From positions 1 through 32,859 of the forward strand of contig PIVS01000010.1 of NCBI GenBank assembly GCA_003353855.1: a DNA stretch of 32,859 nt, read 5' to 3'. The position numbers were made by a program, and so were the translations under genes. A model generated the notes under the pieces. That model did not search any database, had not been told where the DNA came from, and worked only from the letters and a program-made list of their open reading frames with translations. Position 1 is the stretch's first letter. Each line of letters starts with the position of its first letter. Shown here one piece after another: positions 7,086-16,562 of this stretch. The stretch comes from Desulfobacteraceae bacterium. GTDB lineage: Bacteria; Desulfobacterota; Desulfobacteria; Desulfobacterales; Desulfobacteraceae.

Positions 7086-10000
7086 ATGAAATCTGAAATA
7101 AAAAAACAAGGGTCTTGCATTCTCGGTGTTGATGTGGGATCTGTATCTGTAAGCATTGCAGCCATAGACTCCACAGGGAAAGTTTTTCATAGGGCTACGG
7201 CCTATCACCACGGGGATGTAAAACCATGCCTTTCAAATCTTTTAACAGATGATGCCCTCGAGAACATAGGCTTTATATCAAAAACGGCTTCAACCCCTTC
7301 CCATATCTTCTCCCATGCAATTTTTGATGAGCAGGTTTCAATCATTCGCACATCAAATCACCTCCATAAAAATTCATTTGGCGGCATTTTACACATAGGG
7401 GGAGAAAAATTTTCATTAAGCCTCTTTGATGAGTTGAGCAATTACATCGGTGCAAAACATAATACCTCCTGTGCAGCCGGGACTGGTAGTTTTCTTGACC
7501 AGCAGGCAGGACGTCTTAATCTTTCAGATTCCCAACAAATAAGTAAACAAGCTTTGACCAACAAGAAAAATCGCCCGGATATTGCTACCCGATGTGCTGT
7601 TTTTGCAAAAACCGATTTGATCCATGCCCAGCAGGAAGGCTATGACATTGGGCAAATTTGCGACGGCCTTTGTTTCGGTCTTGCAAAAAACATCGCCAAT
7701 ACCCTGTTCAAGCAAAATGGATTGGTCAAACAAAATGTTGATTCCAAAATTCTTTTCTGCGGCGGTGTGTCCAAAAATATTTGTGTAAAGAATCATTTAG
7801 AATCCATTACCGGCATAGATTTTTTTCTTGATGAATACTCCCAGTTTTATGGTGCTGTCGGGGCGGCTCTTTGCCTCAAGGATCAATTGGGCCAAGGCAG
7901 TCATAAACCCAAATTTTTTACCAGCATCGATGACTATTTTTTGAAAAACTCTATAAAAGAGACCTACCGCTATCCAAAGCTTGCGTTAAAATTATCTGAT
8001 TATCCCGATTTTACATGTTTTAAATCCCATATTTTTGAAGAAGTAGAAATAGACATTTATGAAGACCCTGAAGCCTCCCCCATTACCCATGGATTCCTGG
8101 GTCTGGATGTGGGCTCCACCAGCACCAAGGCCATTTTAATTGACCAGAACTCTCAACCAATTGCCGGGTTCTATACCAAAACATCATCAAGACCCGTGGA
8201 GGCAGTAAAAAAACTTTTTAAAGCCTGTGACACATTTTTAAAAGATTATGATCTGGATTTGGAAATCAGAGGCTGTGGAACCACTGGTTCCGGCAGACGG
8301 ATCTCCGGCAAAATTATTGGTGCGGATATTGAACCCGATGAAATTACAGCCCACGCAACCGCTGCCGTGAACCTGGACCCAGAGGTGGATACCATTATTG
8401 AGATTGGCGGCCAGGATGCAAAATTTACCCTGCTCAAGGACGGAATGGTAACCTCATCTGTTATGAACACCGTCTGCGCGGCCGGAACCGGCAGCTTCAT
8501 TGAAGAACAGGCAAGTAAGCTTGATTGTCCCCTTCCTGATTATTCCGCAAGAACAGAGGGCGTAACCTCACCGGTCTCAAGTGATCGATGTACTGTATTC
8601 ATGGAACGGGATATTAATCATTTTTTTGCCGAAGGATATGAAAAAAATGAAATCCTTGCCTCTGTGCTCCATTCAGTGCGGGATAACTACCTGACAAAGG
8701 TGGCCAATATAAGCAAAATCGGCAACACCATTCTTTTTCAGGGGGCTACCGCCCGAAACAAGGCCCTGGTTGCCGCATTTGAGCAAAAGCTGAACAAACC
8801 CATCCATGTATCCAAATTTTGCCACCTGACCGGTGCTCTTGGAGTTGCGTTTTTAGTCCGGGAGCAGGAACAAAATCAGAAAATTGACCAGACAAATTTC
8901 AGAGGATTTGACCTGTGGACAAAGGATATTCCTGTTCGCCAGGAAACCTGCCTTCTGTGTACCAACAATTGCAAGTTAACCATTGCTGACATTGATGGAG
9001 ATCCCCAGGCCTATGGATTTTTATGCGGCAGGGATTATGGGACCAAAAAAATGGTTCCTCAAAAGAACCGCTATGATTTACTAAAATTGCGGAGACAGCA
9101 AACACGCATCAATTGTAAACCACCTGTTAAACATGATTTTACCATTGGAATTCCTGCTGCTCTTCATCTATTTGAAGACTTAAAATTCTGGGAGCATTTT
9201 TTTTTAAACCTTGGAATACGAACCATCACCAGCAGAGGATTAAAGAACCCGGTAAAATTGGGGAAAAGTGTTGCAAATGCGGAATTTTGTGCCCCGGTTG
9301 TATCTTTACACGGCCATGTATCCCATTTGATGGAAAAAGCTGATTATGTATTTCTTCCCTTTTATTTTGAAAACAAATCAAAGAAAAAGGAAGCCCGACG
9401 TCAACATTGTTATTATACCCAGTTTACCCCTTCCATCATGTCATGTTTACAGGCCTCGGACCAAAAGAAACTGATCTCACCCATCATTCAATATTTATAC
9501 ACCAATTTCCATACCAAAATGGAATTATTTAAATCCTTAAAAGCTTTATCTAAAAACCTTTCTTTTTCTTTTTTTGATATTGTTATGGCCTATGACAGGG
9601 CAATTGAATTCAAACAACAAAACCAAAAAAAATTAAAGGATTTATACCTGAACCAGACCAAAGATACACCTGGCATAAAAACAGTTTTTTTGGGACGGCC
9701 ATACACTGTTCTCTCGGAATCAATGAACAATAATATCCCTGGAATTTTTTCAAATCTCGGGATAAAAACTTTTTTCCAGGACATGCTGGACAGGAAAAAT
9801 CATGATTTTACATTGATCCGCCCCCTGCTCAAGGAGGTCCACTGGAAGTATGCAGCCCAGATTTTGGAAGCCGCCTATATCGCTGCCACCACCAAGGATC
9901 TATACCCTGTCTATATTTCTTCATTCAAATGTGCCCCGGATTCTTTTGCGGTGGATTATTTTAAAGAGATCATGGAACATTTTAACAAGCCCTATCTGGT

Positions 10001-11342
10001 ACTTGAGCTGGATGAACATGATTCAAGTGTCGGGTATGAAACACGGATAGAAGCAGCTGTTCGCTCTTTTACCAATCATTATAATCAAGCAGATAAAAAA
10101 ACGATCAACCAAAACAAATCCTTTAAGCCGTCCTACGCCTCCTCCCTGGAAGGAAAAACCATTATTTTCCCCAACTGGGATTCATTTACAGGGCAATTGC
10201 TTGTGGCAACGCTGAAAAATGAAGGATTAAATGCCCTGCTGATGGAAGAAACCGAAAAAACCCTTAAACAAAGCATTTTAACCAATACTGGCCAATGCAT
10301 TCCCCTCAATGCCATTGGTGCAGGATTTATCCATACGGTTAAAAAACATAATATAGATCCTTCCCAGGCTATTCTCTGGCTCAATCAATCTGAGATTGCC
10401 TGTAACATAAAGATGTATCCATACCATATCAATAAAATTTTTGAACGTGAACAGAACGGATTTGAAAATTCACAAATTTATAGGGGAGAATTGTCCTTAT
10501 TTGATATTTCCTTTAAGGCATCCACAAATGCCTATTATGCTTACATGTTCGGCGGGCTGCTAAGAAGCATTGGATGCAAAATCCGACCCTACGAAATCAA
10601 GAAGGGGGAGACAGACAACATCCTTGCCTCAGCCCTGTCCATCATCGGAGCCGCCTTCCTCACCGGAGGATCCAAGGAAAAGGCCCTGGAAGAAGCCATT
10701 TCCATGGTTACCAAAATTCAGGTACAAAAGGAAAAAAACCGCCCCAAGGTTGCGATATTCGGGGATCTCTATGTCAGGGATAATGATACTATGAATCAGG
10801 ATTTGGTCCATTTTATTGAAGAAAATGGAGGAGAAGTTGTCACCACCCCCTATTATAAATATGTCAAAATTATTGCCAATTCATATTTTAAAAAATGGTT
10901 CAAAGAGGGCAAATATCTGAGTCTGATTTCAAACAAAGCACTGCTCACAGCCATGCAGGCAATGGAGAAAAAATACTATAAATATTTTGAAGTTATCCTG
11001 AATGAAACCGATCTTATTGTCAACGATTCCTATGAAAAGCTTTTAGACCAATATGGAATCTTGCCTGAACACACCGGCGAATCCATGGACAATATCTTGA
11101 AAATTCATCACATAGTCACCGAACACCCTGATTTAAGACTCCTGGTCCAGACCAACCCGGCATTTTGCTGTGCCGGACTTGTCACCGAGGCCATGGCAGC
11201 CAAGATAGAGACAAAAACAAAGGTGCCCATTGTCAGCATCACCTATGATGTATCAGGCGGGAATAAAAACAAGGTGATAATTCCATTTCTCAAAACATTG
11301 CGCAAGACTTCCTATTCCCACAACATGAAAGCGTCGGTCTGA
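7086..11342 (+). CDS. Giant acyl-CoA dehydratase activase-related protein (two ASKHA domains + DUF2229/HgdB-like region)
   Basis: This cytoplasmic protein has 1418 residues. Domain 1 (about 12-275) is a BadF/BcrA-type ASKHA ATPase with ILGVDVGSVSVS and CAAGTGSF (C129). Domain 2 (about 335-590) is a second, better conserved copy with LGLDVGSTSTKA, EIGGQDAKFTLL and VCAAGTGSF. A CLLCTNNC motif near 622 and a DUF2229-like region (to about 900) follow. The C-terminal part ends in NPAFCCAGLVTEAMA, which resembles 2-hydroxyacyl-CoA dehydratase subunit regions. True activases are ~260-residue dimers carrying one bridging [4Fe-4S] cluster. Here two copies in one chain could form that cluster within the molecule. 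Such large fusions occur in anaerobes, but their substrate is unknown to me. No free dehydratase subunits are nearby, so pathway assignment is not possible. Confidence 0.85.
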   Translation: MKSEIKKQGSCILGVDVGSVSVSIAAIDSTGKVFHRATAYHHGDVKPCLSNLLTDDALENIGFISKTASTPSHIFSHAIFDEQVSIIRTSNHLHKNSFGGILHIGGEKFSLSLFDELSNYIGAKHNTSCAAGTGSFLDQQAGRLNLSDSQQISKQALTNKKNRPDIATRCAVFAKTDLIHAQQEGYDIGQICDGLCFGLAKNIANTLFKQNGLVKQNVDSKILFCGGVSKNICVKNHLESITGIDFFLDEYSQFYGAVGAALCLKDQLGQGSHKPKFFTSIDDYFLKNSIKETYRYPKLALKLSDYPDFTCFKSHIFEEVEIDIYEDPEASPITHGFLGLDVGSTSTKAILIDQNSQPIAGFYTKTSSRPVEAVKKLFKACDTFLKDYDLDLEIRGCGTTGSGRRISGKIIGADIEPDEITAHATAAVNLDPEVDTIIEIGGQDAKFTLLKDGMVTSSVMNTVCAAGTGSFIEEQASKLDCPLPDYSARTEGVTSPVSSDRCTVFMERDINHFFAEGYEKNEILASVLHSVRDNYLTKVANISKIGNTILFQGATARNKALVAAFEQKLNKPIHVSKFCHLTGALGVAFLVREQEQNQKIDQTNFRGFDLWTKDIPVRQETCLLCTNNCKLTIADIDGDPQAYGFLCGRDYGTKKMVPQKNRYDLLKLRRQQTRINCKPPVKHDFTIGIPAALHLFEDLKFWEHFFLNLGIRTITSRGLKNPVKLGKSVANAEFCAPVVSLHGHVSHLMEKADYVFLPFYFENKSKKKEARRQHCYYTQFTPSIMSCLQASDQKKLISPIIQYLYTNFHTKMELFKSLKALSKNLSFSFFDIVMAYDRAIEFKQQNQKKLKDLYLNQTKDTPGIKTVFLGRPYTVLSESMNNNIPGIFSNLGIKTFFQDMLDRKNHDFTLIRPLLKEVHWKYAAQILEAAYIAATTKDLYPVYISSFKCAPDSFAVDYFKEIMEHFNKPYLVLELDEHDSSVGYETRIEAAVRSFTNHYNQADKKTINQNKSFKPSYASSLEGKTIIFPNWDSFTGQLLVATLKNEGLNALLMEETEKTLKQSILTNTGQCIPLNAIGAGFIHTVKKHNIDPSQAILWLNQSEIACNIKMYPYHINKIFEREQNGFENSQIYRGELSLFDISFKASTNAYYAYMFGGLLRSIGCKIRPYEIKKGETDNILASALSIIGAAFLTGGSKEKALEEAISMVTKIQVQKEKNRPKVAIFGDLYVRDNDTMNQDLVHFIEENGGEVVTTPYYKYVKIIANSYFKKWFKEGKYLSLISNKALLTAMQAMEKKYYKYFEVILNETDLIVNDSYEKLLDQYGILPEHTGESMDNILKIHHIVTEHPDLRLLVQTNPAFCCAGLVTEAMAAKIETKTKVPIVSITYDVSGGNKNKVIIPFLKTLRKTSYSHNMKASV

Positions 11343-12148
11343 CGTTTTCCGGGTAGGTAGGGTTTAATCTCCGGATCTTTGAGTAAAAATTGGTTTTGAA
11401 ATTCAATCCGCTTAACATTAAACTTATTGTGGGTGTCGACAGCCCTGCGGTATCTGAGATAATATTCATCATAATTTTTTAAATGCTCTTTGGTTTTTGC
11501 CTCTGTGATATTATAAAAATTGGTGTGGGTATAGATGAGCAGAGCTTCAAAATCATTCAGATACGCCTGAAGGCTTTTGTAATGGAGCTGAACATTACGA
11601 TTGGTGTAAAAAAGTTGAACCTGATAGACCCAATTCAGATCTTTTTTGACAAAATAAGATTTATAATCGGTTGTAAATTTGACAAACCGATTTATGGATG
11701 ACTGGTTTTTAGACATAATTACCCTGAGGGTTTCAATAAATTCAATGGTCCGTTTCAGTTCTTTGATCCGTGATTCAACCTTTGAGATCAGCTCAAGGTG
11801 TACCAGGCCTTGATCCAGTTCAATAGTGGTTTGTTTCAGGTTTTCACTCAAACGGATGACCTGTCGGGTAATTGGGGGCAGATGGGTATATTTATTTTTT
11901 TCCCTCATGTTTGAATAGAGATAAAATTCAGAAGCAGACACTGCTGTGAAGGTGGCCAAAAATATCATAAACAAAATCATCCCTTCGCTCTTCCGGGATT
12001 TGAAAAGAAAATAGGGCGTGGTGATGGGGGCCAGGAGAACCACACCTGCCCACCATTTGGGATGTTTTTTTATATGGCATTCAAAAAGCATCAGGCCGGA
12101 CAACAGCAGAACATATGGAAAATAAATATAATACAAGGTTTTATCCAC
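11312..12148 (-). CDS. Unrecognised membrane protein with coiled-coil-like cytoplasmic or periplasmic region
   Basis: This 278-residue protein belongs to no family I recognise. Residues ~5-75 hold two or three hydrophobic segments (YIYFPYVLLLSGLMLF, WWAGVVLLAPITTPYFLF, MILFMIFLATFTAVSASEF). Residues ~95-270 are long charged helices without stop-like breaks, rich in K, E and Y. The start is GTG 12148, whose codon overlaps the comEC stop (GTGGATAA, 8-bp gene overlap), indicating translational coupling with comEC. Its 3' end overlaps the convergent activase gene by 31 bp within both coding regions. Function unknown; the coupling makes a link to ComEC worth testing. Confidence 0.7.
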   Translation of the reverse strand: MDKTLYYIYFPYVLLLSGLMLFECHIKKHPKWWAGVVLLAPITTPYFLFKSRKSEGMILFMIFLATFTAVSASEFYLYSNMREKNKYTHLPPITRQVIRLSENLKQTTIELDQGLVHLELISKVESRIKELKRTIEFIETLRVIMSKNQSSINRFVKFTTDYKSYFVKKDLNWVYQVQLFYTNRNVQLHYKSLQAYLNDFEALLIYTHTNFYNITEAKTKEHLKNYDEYYLRYRRAVDTHNKFNVKRIEFQNQFLLKDPEIKPYLPGKRQTDAFMLWE

Positions 12149-14600
12149 CTTTGCGGGTTAAAATGTTGTAGACAATGCCATCTGAAGAGATGGTAACAGC
12201 ACCATTAATATCGGTCCGGAACACCTTATATCCCCTTTTCCTGTATCTTTTCAGGACATCCGGGTGTGGAAAACCATACTGGTTATTATAGCCACAGGAT
12301 ATTACTACACTTTCAGGGTTTACTTTATCAAGAAAAATTTTACTGCTTGAGGTCAAACTGCCGTGGTGGGGTGAAATAAGAATACTGGATTCAAGATTAC
12401 AAGCCTGCATACCGGCAAGTGTCATTTCCCTTTCATTGAGTATGTCACCGGGAAAAAGCAGGGTAAATTCATCAAACCATAATTTAAAAACCAAAGAATT
12501 ATTGTTCAGGTTTTGGTTGACTGGCCCAATGGCATCTTGAAAAAATATCAGGGATGTTTGATCAAAATTAAGGGTTGAATCGGTATGGGACGGATGCCAA
12601 ACCTTAATTTTTTTTTTATTACACAGATCCATTAGATCCATATAGGGTCTGCTTGAACGGGTATCTCTATTTTTTACCAGCAGGTTAACCTTAAAATTTT
12701 CAAGAATATATAAAAGGCCGTTCATGTGATCGGATTCCGGATGGGTTAAAATAACGGCATCCAGGGAAAAAATTCTTTGGTCCCACAAAAACGGCCCCAC
12801 CACGTAGCGGCCAATGTCAAAACTGGAATAGTCTGAAAAGCCCCCGCCGTCAACCAAAATATTTTTCCCCTCAATGGTCTGAATCAAAGCTGCATTCCCC
12901 TGCCCCACATCCAAAATTGTAACGGTCATTTTTTTTGATAATAAGGTTGTTTTAAGTCCGATTCCAAAATGAACAGACCCTGCTAAAACTGTAATTACCA
13001 TGAGCACAAGACCTGTTTTTTTTTGGCGGGAAATGAATAAACCAACTGCAACAAGAAAAAGATAGACCCATATGACCGTAAGTGAATCAAAGCCAATAAT
13101 TCTGGACCATGACAACTTAAAACCGGTTAAAAATTGAATATAAACGAGGCAAAAAGCAAGAATGCTCTGACAAAGGCTGACAATAATTTCAGCCAGCCCA
13201 GGAAATAAAGGAAGAGATAAAAGGGCAATAAATCCAAGGGGCAGACAGACAAACCCCATCAACGGAACCAATATCAGGTTTGACAATATTTGCACATATG
13301 AAATCAGGTTAAAATAATGTGCAATCAAAGGAAAGGTTCCAAGCCCGGCAAAAAAGGTTACCAGAGCTGCGCCAAGGACTATTGTTATCAAATTCTTCCT
13401 GGATATCCATCCTTTGGCCCCGGTGATTGAATATTTGATGGAAGGTAATCGGACCATTGAAAATCCAATGATTATAAAGAGTAATGCGACAAAAGATAAT
13501 TGAAAGGATATCGAAAACAGAGCAGCACTGTCGATGATTAGAATAACTATTCCTGCCAGGGCCAGGGTATTTAATGGATTCTTTTCTTTTTCACCCAAAA
13601 AAGAGATCATAAAAATACCGGACATGATAAAGGCTCGCTGGGTAGAAGGAGAAAATCCTGAAAAAATCCCATAAAAAAGCAAGGGGATCAGGGTCATAAT
13701 CCCTGCTATTTTTTTGGCACTTCCCTTCATTAAAAGCAGGGGAAATTGGGCAAGAAGGGAGTAGAAAAAGGAAAAAAAGCCCAGGGCAACAATGGAAAGA
13801 TGGAACCCTGAAATAGCAAGAATATGGGAAGCCCCTGCCTTTGAAAACAAGTCTTTTATTTTTAAGGGGATTGCTTCTTTTTTACCGGTAATCAAGGCCA
13901 CCAGGATTGCTGCCGCATTTTTATTTTCCATTCTGTCCATGGCAAAATAAAAAAAACGATTGCGAACCTCTTCAAGGGTACGGATTATTTTAATGGGAAA
14001 CGTTATTGGATTGTCTAACACCAGGATATTATCGGCGCTTACATAGGCTGATCCAAAAACTTTTTGAAATTTCATTTGTTTTTGATAATCAAATCCCTGG
14101 GGGTTTGAAAAATTTCTAATGGGCTTTAAAGGGCTTGTAAATTGAATATGATCTCCGTATTGAAGGAGCTTTTTGCCATAGATATTTAGAATAATCTTCC
14201 CATTGACATTTACAGGCTTCATCCCTTTTTTTTCAAGGAAACGGCAGAACAGGAGGACCCTTTTTTTTCGAGAATAATCCTTTGAAAACGAATTGATTTC
14301 TCCGGTAATGATATACTTGGATGAATCTGCAAACTGTGAAATTGAGTTTAAAGAGTAATTCGGACTTAAAATCCCCGCAATTGAATAAAAGCCCCAGACC
14401 ATTGCGATAAGACTAATACCCATTACAAATGGTTTTAGTTTAAGAAAAAAAATGGAGGCTGCAATGAGAAGAACCAGGGAGAATAGAACAAAAATCCCAA
14501 TTGGCAGATCAGGAAAAAAATTCCCTGTGATGATTCCGGTTATCAGTGACAAGATAACTGGAATCAACGGTGGAAAAGCTGTATTTAATAGTCTTTTCAC
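12141..14600 (-). CDS. comEC: ComEC/Rec2-family DNA uptake channel protein
   Basis: At 819 residues this is a full-length ComEC. The N-terminal part (about 1-200) holds a membrane hairpin and an OB-like segment. The central Competence domain has the hallmark SKAGASHILAISGFHLSI and many membrane spans. The C-terminal metallo-beta-lactamase-like domain (about 555-815) has LDVGQGNAALIQT, DGGG, the metal motif THPESDHMNG and ISPHHGS. ComEC carries single-stranded DNA across the inner membrane during transformation; the C-terminal domain is thought to degrade the other strand. It lies 34 bp downstream of murA in the same direction. No other competence gene is visible, so active natural transformation is not shown. 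Confidence 0.93.
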   Translation of the reverse strand: MKRLLNTAFPPLIPVILSLITGIITGNFFPDLPIGIFVLFSLVLLIAASIFFLKLKPFVMGISLIAMVWGFYSIAGILSPNYSLNSISQFADSSKYIITGEINSFSKDYSRKKRVLLFCRFLEKKGMKPVNVNGKIILNIYGKKLLQYGDHIQFTSPLKPIRNFSNPQGFDYQKQMKFQKVFGSAYVSADNILVLDNPITFPIKIIRTLEEVRNRFFYFAMDRMENKNAAAILVALITGKKEAIPLKIKDLFSKAGASHILAISGFHLSIVALGFFSFFYSLLAQFPLLLMKGSAKKIAGIMTLIPLLFYGIFSGFSPSTQRAFIMSGIFMISFLGEKEKNPLNTLALAGIVILIIDSAALFSISFQLSFVALLFIIIGFSMVRLPSIKYSITGAKGWISRKNLITIVLGAALVTFFAGLGTFPLIAHYFNLISYVQILSNLILVPLMGFVCLPLGFIALLSLPLFPGLAEIIVSLCQSILAFCLVYIQFLTGFKLSWSRIIGFDSLTVIWVYLFLVAVGLFISRQKKTGLVLMVITVLAGSVHFGIGLKTTLLSKKMTVTILDVGQGNAALIQTIEGKNILVDGGGFSDYSSFDIGRYVVGPFLWDQRIFSLDAVILTHPESDHMNGLLYILENFKVNLLVKNRDTRSSRPYMDLMDLCNKKKIKVWHPSHTDSTLNFDQTSLIFFQDAIGPVNQNLNNNSLVFKLWFDEFTLLFPGDILNEREMTLAGMQACNLESSILISPHHGSLTSSSKIFLDKVNPESVVISCGYNNQYGFPHPDVLKRYRKRGYKVFRTDINGAVTISSDGIVYNILTRKGG

Positions 14601-14634
14601 ATATTCACACCTGCCGACCTATTTAATAAGCTGG

Positions 14635-15888
14635 TTACTGAATACGCCGGATATCAGCCCCCAGGGATGAGAACTTTTTTACTATGCCTTCATATCCTCT
14701 GTCCATATGATAAACCCTTGAAATCACAGTTGTGCCTTCGGCAATCAACCCGGCTATTACCAAAGAGGCACTGGCCCGAAGATCAGATGCCATAACAGGG
14801 GCAGCCTGGAGCCTGTCTATTCCTCTGACCATTGCATAATGCCCGTTGGAAATGGAGATATCAGCCCCCATGCGCAACAGCTCATTGGCATGGATGAACC
14901 GGTTTTCAAAAATAGACTCATGGATCATGCTGTTTCCCTTGGCAATAGTCATCATTGCCATGAACTGAGCCTGCATGTCTGTTGGGAAGCCAGGATAGGG
15001 CTGGGTTTTAATATCAATGCTTTTAATGATATCGCTTCCTTGCACCCGGATCTGATTTTCATCCACATCAAGAGTTGCACCTGTGCTCTTGAGTTTGTTG
15101 ATAATTCCGCTAATATGATCTGGAACACAACCCTTGATCAACACATCACCCCGGGTTGCGGCTGCAGCCACCATAAAGGTGCCGGCTTCAATCCTGTCCG
15201 GGATAACATTTACCTTGGCCGGATGAAGCTTTTCCACGCCCTCAATGGAAATAATGGCGGTTCCCGCTCCTGAAATTTTAGCCCCCATCTGAATCAGGGC
15301 ATTTGCAAGACATACAATTTCAGGCTCCCTGGCTGCATTTCGTAACACTGAAGTCCCCTTTGCAAGGACAGCAGCCATCATGAGGTTCTCGGTCCCGGTA
15401 ACTGTGGGAATATCAAAATAAATCTCATTGCCTATCAGGCGGTCGGCTTTTGCCTCTATATATCCGTGGTCCATGCTAATCTCAGCCCCCAGGGCTTCAA
15501 GACCTGAAAGATGCATATTAACAGGGCGTGCACCAATGGCACATCCTCCGGGCATGGAAACCTTTGCATGGCCGAATCGGGCAACCAAGGGTCCCAGAAC
15601 AAGAATGGAAGCCCGCATTTTCCGGACAAGCTCATATTCTGCTTCAATTTTATTAATGCCGGCCCCATCCACAGTTAAGGTGTTGTTTTCAAAATTGCAA
15701 CTTGCCCCTAGATCTTCAAGCAGCATCTGGATGCTGGCAATATCCATAAGTTTGGGAACATTTGTAAAAGTTGATGTCCCGTTGACCAGTATGCTGGAAG
15801 CAATAAGGGGCAGTGCCGCATTTTTGGCACCACTGATGAAGACTTCGCCACGAAGTCGCCTGCCACCGTTGATCTGAATTTTATCCAT
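14635..15888 (-). CDS. murA: MurA, UDP-N-acetylglucosamine 1-carboxyvinyltransferase
   Basis: At 417 residues it is the normal length of the EPSP-synthase-like MurA. It has GAKNAALPL near the N terminus, the catalytic loop [15 protein letters not shown] with C116 in place of the E. coli Cys115, and [12 protein letters not shown]. It transfers enolpyruvate from PEP to UDP-GlcNAc, the first committed step of peptidoglycan synthesis. The cysteine (rather than Asp) means the fosfomycin-reactive residue is retained. The ATG has only a weak ribosome site. A bidirectional terminator just upstream separates it from the tRNA remnant, so its promoter must lie in the short stretch between 15889 and 15920. 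Confidence 0.97.
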   Translation of the reverse strand: MDKIQINGGRRLRGEVFISGAKNAALPLIASSILVNGTSTFTNVPKLMDIASIQMLLEDLGASCNFENNTLTVDGAGINKIEAEYELVRKMRASILVLGPLVARFGHAKVSMPGGCAIGARPVNMHLSGLEALGAEISMDHGYIEAKADRLIGNEIYFDIPTVTGTENLMMAAVLAKGTSVLRNAAREPEIVCLANALIQMGAKISGAGTAIISIEGVEKLHPAKVNVIPDRIEAGTFMVAAAATRGDVLIKGCVPDHISGIINKLKSTGATLDVDENQIRVQGSDIIKSIDIKTQPYPGFPTDMQAQFMAMMTIAKGNSMIHESIFENRFIHANELLRMGADISISNGHYAMVRGIDRLQAAPVMASDLRASASLVIAGLIAEGTTVISRVYHMDRGYEGIVKKFSSLGADIRRIQ

Positions 15889-15921
15889 AGGAAAGATTAG
15901 CTTTTTAATGATTAAAAAAAG

Positions 15922-15957
15922 AAGGGTTTTGTTAAAAGGTCAAAACCCTTTTTTTAT
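15922..15957. terminator. Bidirectional Rho-independent terminator
   Basis: AAGGGTTTTG (15922-15931) pairs perfectly with CAAAACCCTT (15941-15950). It is followed by a T7 run on the + strand, and on the - strand by CTTTTTTT. Read on the - strand it lies immediately after the tRNA 3' fragment, so it probably was the terminator of the intact tRNA gene. Confidence 0.8.
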
Positions 15958-15962
15958 TATGA

Positions 15963-16007
15963 TGGTACCTGGGACGAGAATTGAACTCGTACAACAGGAG
16001 TTAATTG
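15963..16007 (-). repeat. Orphan tRNA 3' half with CCA end (candidate attachment site)
   Basis: On the - strand the sequence reads TCCTGTTGT, then a perfect T arm (ACGAG, loop TTCAATT, CTCGT), an acceptor 3' strand CCCAGGT, the discriminator A and encoded CCA (15963-15965). No 5' acceptor strand (ACCTGGG) or D arm exists in the following few hundred bases, so it is not a working tRNA. A tRNA 3' part cut near the anticodon stem is what a tyrosine-recombinase element leaves at the distal end of an insertion. The next bases (about 16034-16059) carry two similar decamers, GGGACAACTT and GGGCAACCTT, possible integrase arm sites. The isoacceptor is not assigned. Confidence 0.7.
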
Positions 16008-16491
16008 CCTGTAATTATTATAATTTTTTTTACCCGGGACAACTTGTGGGCAACCTTTAACAAAAACACTTTTAAAACAAGGAGCAATTTCGGGGTAATT
16101 TCCCACCCCTCTCCTCTTATAAATCTTAAGCCGCTTATACACTAAAAAAAGATCTAATGCAAATAGCCGTATTGAGCTTTGAAAGTATACTTGAACAACC
16201 TTAATAATAAACAGCCCGGGATCTTTACAAAACCATCCAGTTGATCCCATTCTGCCGTCGGCAAAATATTTTAAAGACTCACCCATGGCACTGGAATTTT
16301 CCTATATGAAAAAGCATTTTGGATTTTCATATTTTCTATTGCAACATGATATAGATTCGTTCATTTAATGTATGAGTCTATTTTCATGTTGCCCTTCCCT
16401 ATGGAATCAGTGATTTCTTCAATTTTAATTTTTTTGTGCAAGATCACACCCAAAGAACGGTAAGAGTATAAATCTTGTGATAGTGAAACAT
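16008..16491. other. Intergenic region without convincing genes; several dyads upstream of a sigma-54 promoter
   Basis: I see no gene with a believable ribosome site or composition here; the tracked 15957-16286 (-) ORF runs through the tRNA remnant. Two perfect 9-bp inverted repeats stand out: ATATGAAAA (16304-16312)/TTTTCATAT (16324-16332) and GCAACATGA (16341-16349)/TCATGTTGC (16384-16392). The second lies roughly 100-150 bp before the sigma-54 promoter, where enhancer sites for an NtrC-type activator are expected. In an AT-rich spacer such dyads can arise by chance. Confidence 0.5.
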
Positions 16492-16508
16492 TTGGCACAA
16501 CAATTGCT
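16492..16508 (+). promoter_or_regulatory. Sigma-54 (-24/-12) promoter of small peptide and cyclase genes
   Basis: TTGGCACAACAATTGCT matches the sigma-54 consensus YTGGCACgrNNNTTGCW at every strongly conserved base, with GG (16494-16495) and GC (16506-16507) exactly 12 bp apart. Transcription would start near 16519, about 30 bp before a strong Shine-Dalgarno. Sigma-54 promoters need an ATP-driven activator; one is encoded at 28620-30008, but which activator acts here is not shown. Confidence 0.85.
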
Positions 16509-16562
16509 AAATTATTTTTTAAACAAAAATCATACAACCTATAAAAAAAGAGGAGGAAAATT

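Noticed and set aside
14839-15877. + strand ORFs (144 and 149 residues) inside murA
   Set aside because: Antisense shadows of murA with skewed composition and no initiation signals.
15963-16140. Intact tRNA, or a tRNA-Leu with a group I intron
   Set aside because: No 5' acceptor strand, D arm or usable anticodon loop is found upstream of the T arm, and no intron core motifs are evident; a truncated 3' half fits better.
15957-16286. Tracked - strand ORF of 109 residues next to murA
   Set aside because: It reads through the tRNA 3' remnant and putative att sequences; the amino-acid string is an artefact of structured DNA.
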